Below, piece after piece: positions 55,750-64,000 of a stretch of DNA of 64,000 nucleotides. Positions within the stretch are counted from its first letter, which is position 1. Each line of letters opens with the position of its first letter. The stretch comes from Stigmatella aurantiaca DW4/3-1 (GTDB lineage: Bacteria; Myxococcota; Myxococcia; Myxococcales; Myxococcaceae), in the NCBI RefSeq assembly GCF_000165485.1, contig NC_014623.1, positions 1,693,501-1,757,500 of the forward strand, written 5' to 3'. The position numbers were made by a program, and so were the translations under genes. The notes beneath the pieces were generated by a model. That model saw nothing but the letters and a program-made list of their open reading frames with translations, made no database searches and was not told the origin of the DNA.

Positions 55750-57258
55750 ATGAACCAGACCCGACCGAATATCCTCTTCATCATGGCCGATCAGCTCGCG
55801 CCGCAGTTTCTGCCAGTTTATGGGCATCGCGTGGTGAAGGCGCCCGCCATCGAGCGGCTCGCCGGCCAGGGCGTCGTCTTCGATGCCACCTACTGCAACG
55901 CCCCCCTCTGTGCTCCCGCACGCTACTCCCTCATGACCGGGCGGCTGCCATCCCGCATCGGAGCCTGGGACAACGCCACTGAACTCTCCGCCGAGATCCC
56001 GACCTTCGCGCACTATCTCTCGAGCCTCGGTTACCACACCTGCTTGAGTGGCAAGATGCACTTCTGCGGCCCTGATCAGCTCCACGGCTTCCAGGAGCGG
56101 ATCACCACGGACGTCTATCCCTCCGACTTCACCTGGACGCCCGACTGGGACGACCCCTCGCGCGTGCTCGACTGGTTCCACACCATGGATGTCGTGCGCA
56201 ACGCCGGCCCCTGCGTCCGTTCGAGCAACCTGGACTACGACGATGAGGTCGCCTTCACCTCGGCGCGCTACCTCTTCAACCATGCGCGGCAGGACACCGG
56301 ACGGCCCTTTTGCCTTGTCGCCTCCTTCATCCATCCGCACGACCCGTACACGATCCGCCCCGAGTACTGGTCGATGTATGATGCGGCGGAGATCGACATG
56401 CCGCAGGTCAGTGAGCAGGACGCTCCGTTCGATCCACACTCGGAGCGGTTGCGGCGCGCGATTGGAATGAACGATCCGGCACCGACCCCCAACCAGGTCC
56501 GCAACGCGCGGCACGCCTATTACGGTGCGGTCAGCTACATCGACGGGCAGGTCGGCGCGCTCCTGCGGGCGCTCGAGGAGTCCGGACAGGCCGGGAACAC
56601 GATCGTGATCTTCACAAGCGATCACGGTGACATGCTCGGAGAGCGCGGCCTCTGGTACAAGATGTGCTGGTTCGAGCACTCGGCCCGCGTCCCTCTGATT
56701 GTCTCTTTTCCCTCCGCGTTTTCGCCACGGCGCGTCGCGGCTGCCGCCTCGCATGTGGATCTGCTGCCGACGCTCATGGACCTGGCGAGCGGCGGGGGAG
56801 GGTTCGATTATCCAACCCCCCTGGAGGGCCGGTCCCTGCTGCCAGAGCTCTCGGGAAAGGAGGGCCGGGATGAGGCAATCGGCGAGTATTTCGCCGAGGG
56901 CACCCGCACGCCGCTCTTCATGATTCGGCGGGGCTCTCGGAAGTTCGTCATGTGTGACGGGGATCCGGATCAGCTCTACGCACTCGACGCCGATCCACAC
57001 GAGCTGCGCAACTTGGCAGACGTCCCCTCGCATGACTCCGAAGTGCACGCGTTTCGCGCCGAGGCGCGCGCTCGCTGGGACGTGGAGAGACTCCGAGGCC
57101 AGGTCCTGGAGAGCCAGAGGCGTCGGCGCTACCTCGCCGGGGTGATGCGCGGGACTGGCGTGAGCTGGGACCATCAGCCGCTCGTGGATGCCTCGAAGGC
57201 CTACATCCGCAACAACCTGCCCATCTACGAGCTCGAGCGCCGCTCCCGCTTCCCTTGA
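55750..57258 (+). CDS. betC: choline-sulfatase
   Basis: The 502-residue sulfatase has no signal peptide, so it acts in the cytoplasm. The formylglycine motif is C-A-P-A-R in NAPLCAPARYSLMTGRLP (Cys57 to be modified), with the metal site DQLAPQF and late SDHGDMLG and the BetC-specific C-terminal NLPIYELERRSR. It hydrolyses choline-O-sulfate to choline and sulfate. Cys-type sulfatases need formylglycine-generating enzyme (not in the window). The start MNQTRPNILFIMADQ fits family members; convergent with the ChoV gene after 1 bp. Its codon use is slightly less GC-rich than the neighbours. Confidence 0.92.
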   Translation: MNQTRPNILFIMADQLAPQFLPVYGHRVVKAPAIERLAGQGVVFDATYCNAPLCAPARYSLMTGRLPSRIGAWDNATELSAEIPTFAHYLSSLGYHTCLSGKMHFCGPDQLHGFQERITTDVYPSDFTWTPDWDDPSRVLDWFHTMDVVRNAGPCVRSSNLDYDDEVAFTSARYLFNHARQDTGRPFCLVASFIHPHDPYTIRPEYWSMYDAAEIDMPQVSEQDAPFDPHSERLRRAIGMNDPAPTPNQVRNARHAYYGAVSYIDGQVGALLRALEESGQAGNTIVIFTSDHGDMLGERGLWYKMCWFEHSARVPLIVSFPSAFSPRRVAAAASHVDLLPTLMDLASGGGGFDYPTPLEGRSLLPELSGKEGRDEAIGEYFAEGTRTPLFMIRRGSRKFVMCDGDPDQLYALDADPHELRNLADVPSHDSEVHAFRAEARARWDVERLRGQVLESQRRRRYLAGVMRGTGVSWDHQPLVDASKAYIRNNLPIYELERRSRFP

Positions 57259-57259
57259 T

Positions 57260-58489
57260 TCACACGGCGGTGCTCAGGGGTTCAACGCCCGGCTCAGCGC
57301 GCTTCCCCTCGCGCGCTCCCACCATCGCGCGCAAGATGTCCCATTCGCTGATGACCCCGCGCAACCTGCCGTCGCCATCCAGGAGCAGCATGGGCCGGCC
57401 CGTGGAATGGTTCACGGTGAGCGCGGTGCGCATGCTCGTCTCAAGAGGACCGGTGATGAGCACGTCCTCCGGGAGAGCCTCGAGCACCAGCGTCTCGTCG
57501 TAGGCCACCAGGCGCCCCGCTTTGCCACCAATCGAGAGCACCCCGGGCCGGCCCTCCGCGCTCAGCGTGCAGCGGCAATGCCCCGTCCTGTCCAGCAGGA
57601 GAACCCGCGCATCGGCCGGGTCGCGAGGAAGGCTCTCGAGGGGCTGCATCAGCGAGCCGCCGCGGAGGATGGCGAGCGGGTTGACGTTGGCCACGAACCT
57701 CTTCACGTACTCCGTCGCGGGCGAGGTGACGATCTCCGCGGGAGTCCCGAGCTGCACCACGCGCCCGGCTTCCATGAGGGCGATGCGGGAGCCGAGCCTC
57801 AACGCCTCGTCGAGATCATGGCTGACGAAGATCATCGTCTTCTGGAGCACTCGCTGAAGGGCCAGAAGCTCGTCCTGCATCCGCATGCGGATCAAGGGAT
57901 CGAGTGCGCTCAGGGGCTCGTCGAGCAGGAGGATGTCCGCATCCGTGGCCAGCGCCCTGGCCAGACCGACGCGCTGTTGCATTCCTCCGGACAGCTCCTC
58001 CGGATATTTGTCCTTCCAGTCGCCCAGGCCCACGAGTTCGAGTTTCTCGTCCACGATCGCGTTGATCTCGGCGCGGCCGAGGTCACGGAACTCAAGCCCC
58101 AGGGCGACGTTCTGGCGCAGCGTGCGCCAAGGCAGAAGCGAGTGCTGCTGAAAGACCATGGAGACCCGCGTCAGCCGGATCTGGCGCAGCGTCTCCGCGT
58201 CCGCCGCGGTAGGGTCAATCCGGGGGGCAGTGCCCTCGATGAGCACGCGCCCCCGCTCGGGCCGGACGAGGCCGTTCAGACAGCGCAGGAGCGTTGATTT
58301 CCCGGAGCCCGACAGCCCCATGAGCACGAGGATTTCTCCCCGCCTCACCTCGAGAGAGGCGTCCGCGAGCGCGATGATGTTCCCGGTGGCCTTGCGGATG
58401 GAGTCCCGATCTTCTCCTCGCTCCAGGCGGGCGAGCGCTTCCCGTGGAGAAGGGCCAAAGACCTTGTAGACATGCTCGACGCTGATCAT
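57260..58489 (-). CDS. choV: choline/betaine ABC transporter ATP-binding protein with CBS domains
   Basis: The 409-residue ATPase has Walker A GLSGSGKST, Q-loop, signature LSGGMQQR, Walker B ILLLDEPLSALDP and switch His in VSHDLDEAL. The C-terminal quarter has two CBS domains (about 285-400), as in OpuAA/ProV/ChoV where they sense ionic strength. It energises uptake of choline or betaine by the ChoX-W fusion encoded 40 bp upstream. ATG 58489 is taken instead of TTG 58507. The gene overlaps nothing but ends 1 bp from betC. Confidence 0.9.
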   Translation of the reverse strand: MISVEHVYKVFGPSPREALARLERGEDRDSIRKATGNIIALADASLEVRRGEILVLMGLSGSGKSTLLRCLNGLVRPERGRVLIEGTAPRIDPTAADAETLRQIRLTRVSMVFQQHSLLPWRTLRQNVALGLEFRDLGRAEINAIVDEKLELVGLGDWKDKYPEELSGGMQQRVGLARALATDADILLLDEPLSALDPLIRMRMQDELLALQRVLQKTMIFVSHDLDEALRLGSRIALMEAGRVVQLGTPAEIVTSPATEYVKRFVANVNPLAILRGGSLMQPLESLPRDPADARVLLLDRTGHCRCTLSAEGRPGVLSIGGKAGRLVAYDETLVLEALPEDVLITGPLETSMRTALTVNHSTGRPMLLLDGDGRLRGVISEWDILRAMVGAREGKRAEPGVEPLSTAV

Positions 58490-58529
58490 GATCCCCACAT
58501 CCTTCAAGCGCGGGCCCCCAAGGGGGAAG

Positions 58530-60359
58530 TCAGGAGAGGGGGCGTTGCGGCGCCGGGTGCTTGAACATCCGGTCCAACAGGATGGCCAGGATGACGATGA
58601 CCAGTCCCGCCTCGAACCCCTGACGGATGTCCACCGTATTGAGGGCGCGCACGACCCGCGAGCCCAGGCCGCCCGCGCCCACCAGCGCGGCGATCACCAC
58701 CATGGAGAGCGAGAGCATGAGCGCTTGGGTCACACCTTCCAGGATGGCCTTTCGCGCGTAGGGCAGCTCAATCTTCACGAGGAGTTGCAGGGGGCGGGCG
58801 CCAAATGCCTCTCCCGCCTCAATCATCTCCTTGGGCACGCTGGTGATGCCCAGATACGTCAGGCGAATCGGTGCCGGCAGGACGAATACCACGGTCGACA
58901 GGAGCCCTGGGACGACTCCCAGGCCGAACAGCATCAGCGTGGGAATCAGGTACACGAAGGTCGGGATGGTCTGCATGAGATCGAGCAGCAACCGCAGGAC
59001 CGCGTAGAACCTGGGGCGCCGGGCAGCGACGATGCCCAGGGGGACCCCCAGCAGCAGGGAGAGCGCGGTGGCCACCAGCACCAGCACCAGCGTCTCCATC
59101 GTCGGCTGCCAATAGCCCAGGTCCCAGATCAAGAGGCCCCCCGCGACAATGGCCACGGCCAGCGCGAGCCCGCGCCTGAGCGCATAGGTCACCAGGGCGG
59201 TGGCTCCAATCAAGACCAGTGGTGGTATGCGGAGCAGGAGGTTCACACTGCTCTCGAGGAGCCAGGTCACCGCTCGGGAGATGGCGCGGAGTTCCCCCGT
59301 GAAGTGAGCGGTGATGAACCGGATCACCCGCTCAAGCCAGTCACCGAGCGGAAGCTTGTGCGCGGGCTCTCCCGCGGGCTCTGTCACGTCGGCGCGTGGC
59401 GAGGCCTCTCCGGCCATGGCGCTCGCGGGCCGAACCCCCCGCGTCCATGCCGCGGCCTGATCGGCGTGGGCGCGGAGCCACTCCCGGGCAACCAGCCCAG
59501 GTGAGAGCTTCTCATCGAGGATGCGCCCCATCAGCTCACCCTCTATCGCGGTGGTGAACTTCATGTTCTGGAAGAGCTTCGCGAGGTTCGGGCAACGCTC
59601 CACGAACCCCTTGTTCGCCACCGTGTGGACCACGGACGCGCCGCCGCCTGGTCCCCACGTCTCCAGCGGATCGTCGAGGTATTGCATGGAGAGCTGGCTG
59701 TTCATCGGATGGGGTTTCCACCCGAAGAAGACGATCCACTCCCCACTCGCTACCGCCCGTCTCACCTCGCCGAGCATGCCCTGCTCGCTGGACTCCACGA
59801 GCGTCCAATCCTTGAGGCCATAGGTGTTTTGCTGGATCAGGCTGAGCACCATGCGGTTGGCGGCGCTCCCGGGCGCGATGCCATGGATGCGGCCCTTGAA
59901 TTCAGCCTGGTGTGCCGCCAGATCGGCCGCTGACTTGATGCCCGCCTCCGAAACATATGCGGGCACGGCGAACGTATAGAGCGCTCCCTCCAGGTTGACA
60001 CCCAAGTCCACCACCTCGCCGCTGTTCAGGTGCGGCTGGATGGCATCCGCCTGCGCGGGCATCCAGTTTCCGAGAAACACGTCGATGTCGCCGTTGCGCA
60101 GCCCCATGAACGTGACGGGAAGCGAGAGCAACTCGACGCGTCCTTTGTATCCCAGATCATGAAGCACCTCCCCGGCGAGCGCGGTCGTGGCGGTGACGTC
60201 TGTCCAACCGACGTCGGCGATGCGCACTTCGGTGCAGTCATCCGCCCAGGCAGATACCGGCAGCAGCCCCACCCAGATCGCCACGAGCATGCGTGCGAAG
60301 AGGTGAAGTCCGGGCACGCCCTCTCGGCGGCGTGAAGCAACGACCGGCGATGGAGGCAT
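58530..60359 (-). CDS. fused choline-binding protein and permease (ChoX-ChoW, binding domain first)
   Basis: The 609-residue protein has a signal peptide (about 18-39), a periplasmic binding domain like ChoX to about 310, a linker, and a six-helix permease with EAA-type loop (EAGEAFGARPLQLLVKIELP). The ChoX aromatic box is conserved with a constant offset of nine: Trp52, Asp54, Trp99, Tyr128, Trp214 against Trp43, Asp45, Trp90, Tyr119, Trp205 of S. meliloti; Asn156 is replaced by Ser165. So choline (and perhaps acetylcholine or choline sulfate) is the expected ligand. Fusions of OpuA type have the permease first; here the order is reversed. It is transcribed with choV from a promoter at 60421-60449. 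Confidence 0.88.
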   Translation of the reverse strand: MPPSPVVASRRREGVPGLHLFARMLVAIWVGLLPVSAWADDCTEVRIADVGWTDVTATTALAGEVLHDLGYKGRVELLSLPVTFMGLRNGDIDVFLGNWMPAQADAIQPHLNSGEVVDLGVNLEGALYTFAVPAYVSEAGIKSAADLAAHQAEFKGRIHGIAPGSAANRMVLSLIQQNTYGLKDWTLVESSEQGMLGEVRRAVASGEWIVFFGWKPHPMNSQLSMQYLDDPLETWGPGGGASVVHTVANKGFVERCPNLAKLFQNMKFTTAIEGELMGRILDEKLSPGLVAREWLRAHADQAAAWTRGVRPASAMAGEASPRADVTEPAGEPAHKLPLGDWLERVIRFITAHFTGELRAISRAVTWLLESSVNLLLRIPPLVLIGATALVTYALRRGLALAVAIVAGGLLIWDLGYWQPTMETLVLVLVATALSLLLGVPLGIVAARRPRFYAVLRLLLDLMQTIPTFVYLIPTLMLFGLGVVPGLLSTVVFVLPAPIRLTYLGITSVPKEMIEAGEAFGARPLQLLVKIELPYARKAILEGVTQALMLSLSMVVIAALVGAGGLGSRVVRALNTVDIRQGFEAGLVIVILAILLDRMFKHPAPQRPLS

Positions 60360-60679
60360 AGCTACGGAGAAATCCCAGGAAGAGGGCCACGCAGGGCCAT
60401 GTCGCGGAGGCTGGCGGAGGAATATCCGCTATAACGGACGGCTTGTCAATCCATGTATTCATCACCCAGCCGGCCCTCGTGCCGAGACCTGCGCGCGCTT
60501 GGCGTGCTGGCAGCAAATGAAAGGCATACGTGCGCGGGCTGCATTCGTGCGCTCGTCCTCCATTGTCGAAGGCCGCGGGTATCACAAACATTTGAGCTGT
60601 GTACCAGGTGAATCCATGATACGTGAAGCCTTCAGGCATTGTGTATTGAGGTGTCCTCCGCACGGGCCAGGAGCATGCA
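60360..60679. other. intergenic region between divergent choline-import genes and porin
   Basis: A 320-bp stretch without a convincing gene. It holds the minus-strand promoter described separately, the direct repeat AATCCATG (60448-60455 and 60611-60618), and the ribosome site AGGAG for the porin-type gene at 60669-60673. I see no BetI-like consensus. Confidence 0.6.
60421..60449 (-). promoter_or_regulatory. sigma-70-like promoter of choXW-choV with internal inverted repeat
   Basis: Read on the minus strand: TTGACA (-35, at 60449-60444), a 17-bp spacer, and GATATT (-10, at 60426-60421), 62 bp before the ChoX-W start. The spacer contains TCCG-CTATAA-CGGA (60425-60438), a perfect 4-bp inverted repeat, a position where a repressor would block RNA polymerase. 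No regulator gene is adjacent. Confidence 0.45.
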
Positions 60680-61877
60680 TTGCTGCCTCTCTCTCGCCGT
60701 TTCGTTTCGCCCGCCGCTGTTGCCGCGCTGATGTGTGTGCTGCATGGGGAGGCGCTTGCCCCAGGAGGAGCCAGAACCGGATGCGTTTCGCCTGGGAGGC
60801 TCGCTGCGCTTCAGCTACTTCATCAAGGGCTGGGAGGGGCAAGAGGCCAACCGCCGGCGTTGGGGCGACGTGGTCTTCGACATGTTCCAGGCCACCGCCA
60901 ACGGCCGTCTGTCCAAACTCCAGCTCTCGGCGGATTACCGCTTCTACGCGGGCTATTCGTTGCTGCACCACGGCTACATCGCCTACGCATTCTCCGAGGA
61001 CACCCAATTGCAAGCGGGAGTGCACCGCGCGCCCTTCGGCCTGTTGCCCTTCGCGTCGCACAACTGGTTCTTCGCTCTGCCCTATTACCTGGGCTTCGAG
61101 GACGACCATGACCTGGGGCTCAAGCTCATCCACGCCCGCGGTCCCTGGAACCTCCAACTCGCCTTCTACAAGAACGACGAGGGGAACTACACCGGCCACA
61201 GCACGGCCAGCGCGCGATACTCTTACGACGTCGTGCCGGTACGCTCGGCCAACCCCACCGAGGCCTCTCTGAACCTGGACCAGGCCAACTCGGAGACGAA
61301 CCAGCTCAACGCCCGGGCGGCCTATCTCTTCACGCACGGACCGTCATCCACCACCGAACTGGGTCTCTCCGCCCAGGCGGGGCAGTTGTACAACGCCTTC
61401 ACTGACCGCTCGGGTTCGCGTTGGGCCGCCGCTGCGCACTTGGAGGGCAACTACGGCCCCTGGAATGTAAAGATCGAGGCACTTCATTATGTCTTCCGGC
61501 CCGCCAACCCCGAGGGCTCGGACAACCGCTTCGTGACGATGGGCGCCTACGACGCCCCCTACAAGGTGGCCAGCGAGGGCACACTCGTGGTGGCGGGCGT
61601 GTCCTACGGATGGCCCATCAACTGGGGCATCCTCTCGCGCATCTCCTTCTACAACGACTTCAATCTGCTCAAGAAGGTGAAGGCCGGGTACGCGACCGTG
61701 TACCAGAACACGACCGGCGCCCTCATCCACACAGGCCCCGTCTTTACATACGTGGACCTGGCCACGGGCAAGAACCACCCTTGGCTCGGCACGAACTACA
61801 ACGACGCGCTGGCGACAGGCTCACCCAGCGCCCCCTGGGAGACACGGTTCAACATCAACACGGGTTACTACTTCTGA
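60680..61877 (+). CDS. outer-membrane porin-like protein with frameshift after its signal peptide
   Basis: From 60735 to 61877 a 380-codon frame encodes a barrel (FRLGGSLRFSYFIKGW, LSADYRFYAGYSLLHHGYIAYAF, final NINTGYYF) with porin-like strands, 14-18 in number. It lacks a signal peptide. One frame away, LPLSRRFVSPAAVAALMCVLHGEALA starts at TTG 60680 after AGGAG and is a good signal peptide with AxA site. Removing one C from the run CCCC at 60760-60763 joins them as EALA|QEEPEPDAF. The gene thus appears to carry a one-base insertion, or a sequencing error. It is divergent from the choline importer and may be its outer-membrane channel. Confidence 0.78.
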
Positions 61878-62160
61878 CAGCCCGTGCCTGGCACAAGGAG
61901 CGGTCGCGTCCGGAGCTCCGGCGGACCTCCACCCCCTGGTTGGCCTGGTTCCTCAAGGTCATCACATTCACCGCTCACCACAGGCACATTGCCCTCAATT
62001 CGAAACAAGATCAAACCATCCCCCAAGAGGTCATACCCGTTGTTGCCCCAAGTCCATTCGCGGCCGTCCCCGCTCACCGCCCTCGAATGTTCATTGCCAG
62101 CCACGACAGACATCACTCCGGGCCGCATGGTTTGTTCCTGCCGGGCATTGAATTGCGATG
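61868..62160 (-). pseudogene. RCC1-repeat remnant
   Basis: A minus-strand frame reads VVAGNEHSRAVSGDGREWTWGNNGYDLLGDG, matching one RCC1 blade (VAAGxxHSLAVxxDGTVWAWGxNxxGQLGDG). No second blade or start with ribosome site is found, and in-frame stops and frame breaks occur on both sides. It is a gene remnant. It fills most of the 390-bp gap between the porin-like gene and the LysR gene. Confidence 0.55.
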
Positions 62161-62267
62161 ACGCACGCCAGAGCTAAGCCTTTTTACTCAGCGTCACCTT
62201 CAATCTCACACTGTGACGCCAATGCCCACGGTCACGCCATCACCCAGTTCGATTGAACGTTCCGTCA

Positions 62268-63182
62268 TCAGCTCCACGGCTTCTGGCGCGCGATGTGCCG
62301 GTCCACCACGTCCAGGAAGGCCCGGACCTTGGGCGCGAGCTGCCGCGAGCTGGGGAACAGCAGCAACACCTCGAGCGGTCGCGTCCGAATCTCCGGCAGC
62401 ACCTGCACCAGTGAGCCCTCTGCCACCCGGGTGGCAGCCAGGAAGGACGGGATCAGGGCCAGGCCTGCTCCCGCGAGACACAGTTCCAGCACGAGCGCGG
62501 AGCTGTTGACCTCCACCCGCGGCTCGACCTTCACCTCGATCACCTCACCCTTCGCGTCGAGGAAGCGCCACGGCTCGTGTCCCGAGCCGATGCTGATGGT
62601 CGGGTGTGCTGGGAGCTCCGCCAGCGAGGCCGGTGTGCCATGGTCTCGCACGTACTGCGGGCTCGCGCAGAGCAGGCGTGTCGAGACGCCCAGCCGCCGT
62701 GCCATCAAGGAGGAGTCGTCGAGCGCTACCGCGACCCGCATGGCCAGATCGAAGCCCTCCTGGACGAGGTCCACGCGGCGCGAGTTGAGAGACAGCTCCA
62801 CCTTCATGTCCCGGTAGAGCTTCACATACTCGGCCAGGGGAGGGCCCAGGAACATCTCTCCCAGCACCGGGGGCGCTGACAGACGCAGCGTGCCTCGCGG
62901 CGTGAGCGAGAGCGCGCGCACCGTGGAGTCCGCATCCTCGACGTCTCGGGCAATCTGGCTACAGCGCTCGTAGTACAGCGCTCCGGCCTCCGTCAGCCGG
63001 AGCTTGCGCGTCGTCCGCTCGAGCAGCCGCAAGCCGATGCGCCGCTCCAGCGAGGCCACCTGGCGGCTGAGGGTCGAGGGGGGCACGTGGAGCTCGCGCG
63101 CCGCCACGCTGAAGCTTCCACGCGCGACCACCCGCGCGAAGGTCAGCATCTGGTTGAGATCCGCCGTGCTTCCATGACTCAT
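62268..63182 (-). CDS. LysR-family transcriptional regulator
   Basis: The 304-residue protein has the LysR winged helix at about 5-65 (MLTFARVVARGSFSVAARELHVPPSTLSRQVASLERRIGLRLLERTTR) and a periplasmic-binding-like effector domain to the end (GTLRLSAPPVLGEMFL; GAGLALIPSFLA). ATG 63182 (MSHGSTADLNQM) with GGGAG eight bases upstream is preferred over the longer frame at 63230. It is divergent from the lipoprotein gene (start 63308), so it may control that gene in the usual LysR manner; its ligand is not deducible. Confidence 0.88.
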   Translation of the reverse strand: MSHGSTADLNQMLTFARVVARGSFSVAARELHVPPSTLSRQVASLERRIGLRLLERTTRKLRLTEAGALYYERCSQIARDVEDADSTVRALSLTPRGTLRLSAPPVLGEMFLGPPLAEYVKLYRDMKVELSLNSRRVDLVQEGFDLAMRVAVALDDSSLMARRLGVSTRLLCASPQYVRDHGTPASLAELPAHPTISIGSGHEPWRFLDAKGEVIEVKVEPRVEVNSSALVLELCLAGAGLALIPSFLAATRVAEGSLVQVLPEIRTRPLEVLLLFPSSRQLAPKVRAFLDVVDRHIARQKPWS

Positions 63183-63307
63183 CCGGTGCTCTCCCTGGGG
63201 CTCCCTGGTCGATTGATGCTCTCTGCGCACAGATGCTTTGTCCCCGGCGCGGTTGTGGCTCGGAGCCCCCTCATTAGAAAAGGGCCATCCCTTCCACGAG
63301 GACCATC

Positions 63308-64000
63308 ATGACTCCAGTGCAACCCAGGACGCGGCTCCTTTTTCCCCTGAGACGGAGGGCCACGGCGCTGGCGGCCGTGCTCCTGACGGCCTGCGGCGAT
63401 TCTTCCACCGGCACCGGGCAGCCGAAGTCCACCCTGGACCAGGCCGTCCAAGCGATGGGCGGGGCCGAGGCGCTCCAGGCGGTGACCAACGAGGTGGTGG
63501 AGGCCTCTGGGTCACGCCAGTCGCCTGAGCAAGGCTCCTCCATCTCGACGCCTCGCCATCTGTCGAACTTCCGGTACATCCGGACCGATGAACTCGACGG
63601 GGACAAGCTCCACATCGAGCACGACCACGTCACCACCTATCTCAGCCCGGAGCGCTACCAGTTCACGGAGGTCGTCAATGGCGCGAGCGGCTTCGTGGAC
63701 GGGAAGGACACGGTCTTCACTCCGGCCCAGACGAGCGGGATGTTCACCTCGCGCGCGACCGCCGAGCTGGGGCACACGCGCCTGACGTCTCCGCTCCGCG
63801 TGCTGCGCAAGGCCCTGGCCAATCCCGCCATTGTCCAGGAGGAGCAGGATCTGGAGGTGGACCAGCACCGGTTCAAGGTCCTGGTCTTCCGGGAGGAGGG
63901 AGAGCCGGAACTCCGGCTGCTGATCGATCCGGAGACCTTCCTGCCAGCCGCGGCGCGCGTGCTCGAGGATCAACCGCCGCTCGGCGACACGGTGGTAGAG
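63308..64000 (+). CDS. lipoprotein, N-terminal part (3' end outside window)
   Basis: The frame runs off the right edge after 231 codons. It begins MTPVQPRTRLLFPL and has a lipobox TAC near residue 28 (LAAVLLTACGDSS). The visible part contains TLDQAVQAMGGAEALQAVTNEVVEASGS and FVDGKDTVFTPAQ, a beta-rich pattern seen before metallo-beta-lactamase-fold domains in secreted hydrolases; the catalytic part is not in the window. Divergent from the LysR gene by 125 bp. Confidence 0.65.
   Translation, partial: MTPVQPRTRLLFPLRRRATALAAVLLTACGDSSTGTGQPKSTLDQAVQAMGGAEALQAVTNEVVEASGSRQSPEQGSSISTPRHLSNFRYIRTDELDGDKLHIEHDHVTTYLSPERYQFTEVVNGASGFVDGKDTVFTPAQTSGMFTSRATAELGHTRLTSPLRVLRKALANPAIVQEEQDLEVDQHRFKVLVFREEGEPELRLLIDPETFLPAAARVLEDQPPLGDTVVE

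Overview
The window is about 67% G+C, densely coded on both strands, and reads as chromosome from a delta-proteobacterial myxobacterium of the Myxococcus/Stigmatella/Cystobacter type. The evidence is a Ser/Thr kinase fused to an nSTAND-type ATPase, a giant 'Myxococcus cysteine-rich repeat' (DUF4215) lipoprotein, many lineage-type lipoproteins and small beta-barrels, PEGA/TPR proteins and a multi-PAS hybrid histidine kinase. No rRNA, tRNA, CRISPR array, insertion sequence or integrase was found. Genus cannot be fixed from the sequence alone.

Layout. 1-2.1 kb: a likely zinc-starvation (Zur) locus with cysteine-free alternative ribosomal proteins L28, S14 and S18 and a His-rich metal-binding protein; two promoter regions share the motif GTTRCAAAARC. 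2.1-8.4 kb: Fe(II)/2OG oxygenase + YdfG-like SDR operon, a bestrophin channel with an insertion, an Omp85 protein, and a tandem double-DsbA protein. 8.5-15.5 kb: hybrid histidine kinase, methyltransferase, hypotheticals, an M50-like membrane protein and small beta-barrels. 15.6-20.2 kb: a tight three-gene operon of lipoprotein, Tat-exported DUF1501 protein and CxxCH lipoprotein. 20.3-31.7 kb: surface-protein block with a two-fold repeated lipoprotein, then on the minus strand a kinase-nSTAND / TPR-PEGA / cysteine-rich operon and an NHL-type lipoprotein. 31.7-42.9 kb: RNase R-type exonuclease, metallophosphoesterase with a discoidin-like domain, XdhC, phosphofructokinase, an amidase pseudogene, NagB, a lytic transglycosylase, and a TetR gene facing a hydroxylase-ferritin pair across a clear operator.

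43.1-47.4 kb: a small orphan phage-tail/contractile-injection-like operon (tail tube, unknown linker protein, baseplate-J protein fused to a C-terminal beta-propeller, tail protein I) with no sheath, spike or AAA+ gene nearby. It is the best candidate here for an unusual system. 47.4-55.2 kb: FAD-linked oxidase, lipid acyltransferases including a two-domain PlsC-GNAT protein of ornithine-lipid type, and an MMPL/RND exporter whose N-terminus looks truncated at a deletion scar.

55.2-62.2 kb: a choline-O-sulfate/choline acquisition island: choline sulfatase (BetC), a choline ABC ATPase (ChoV), a ChoX-ChoW fusion in the order binding protein-permease, and a porin-like protein whose signal peptide is separated from the barrel by a one-base frameshift. 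Its left edge is a truncated gene and its right edge an RCC1 remnant, which suggests insertion or rearrangement. The window ends with a LysR regulator and the start of a lipoprotein gene that runs off the right edge.
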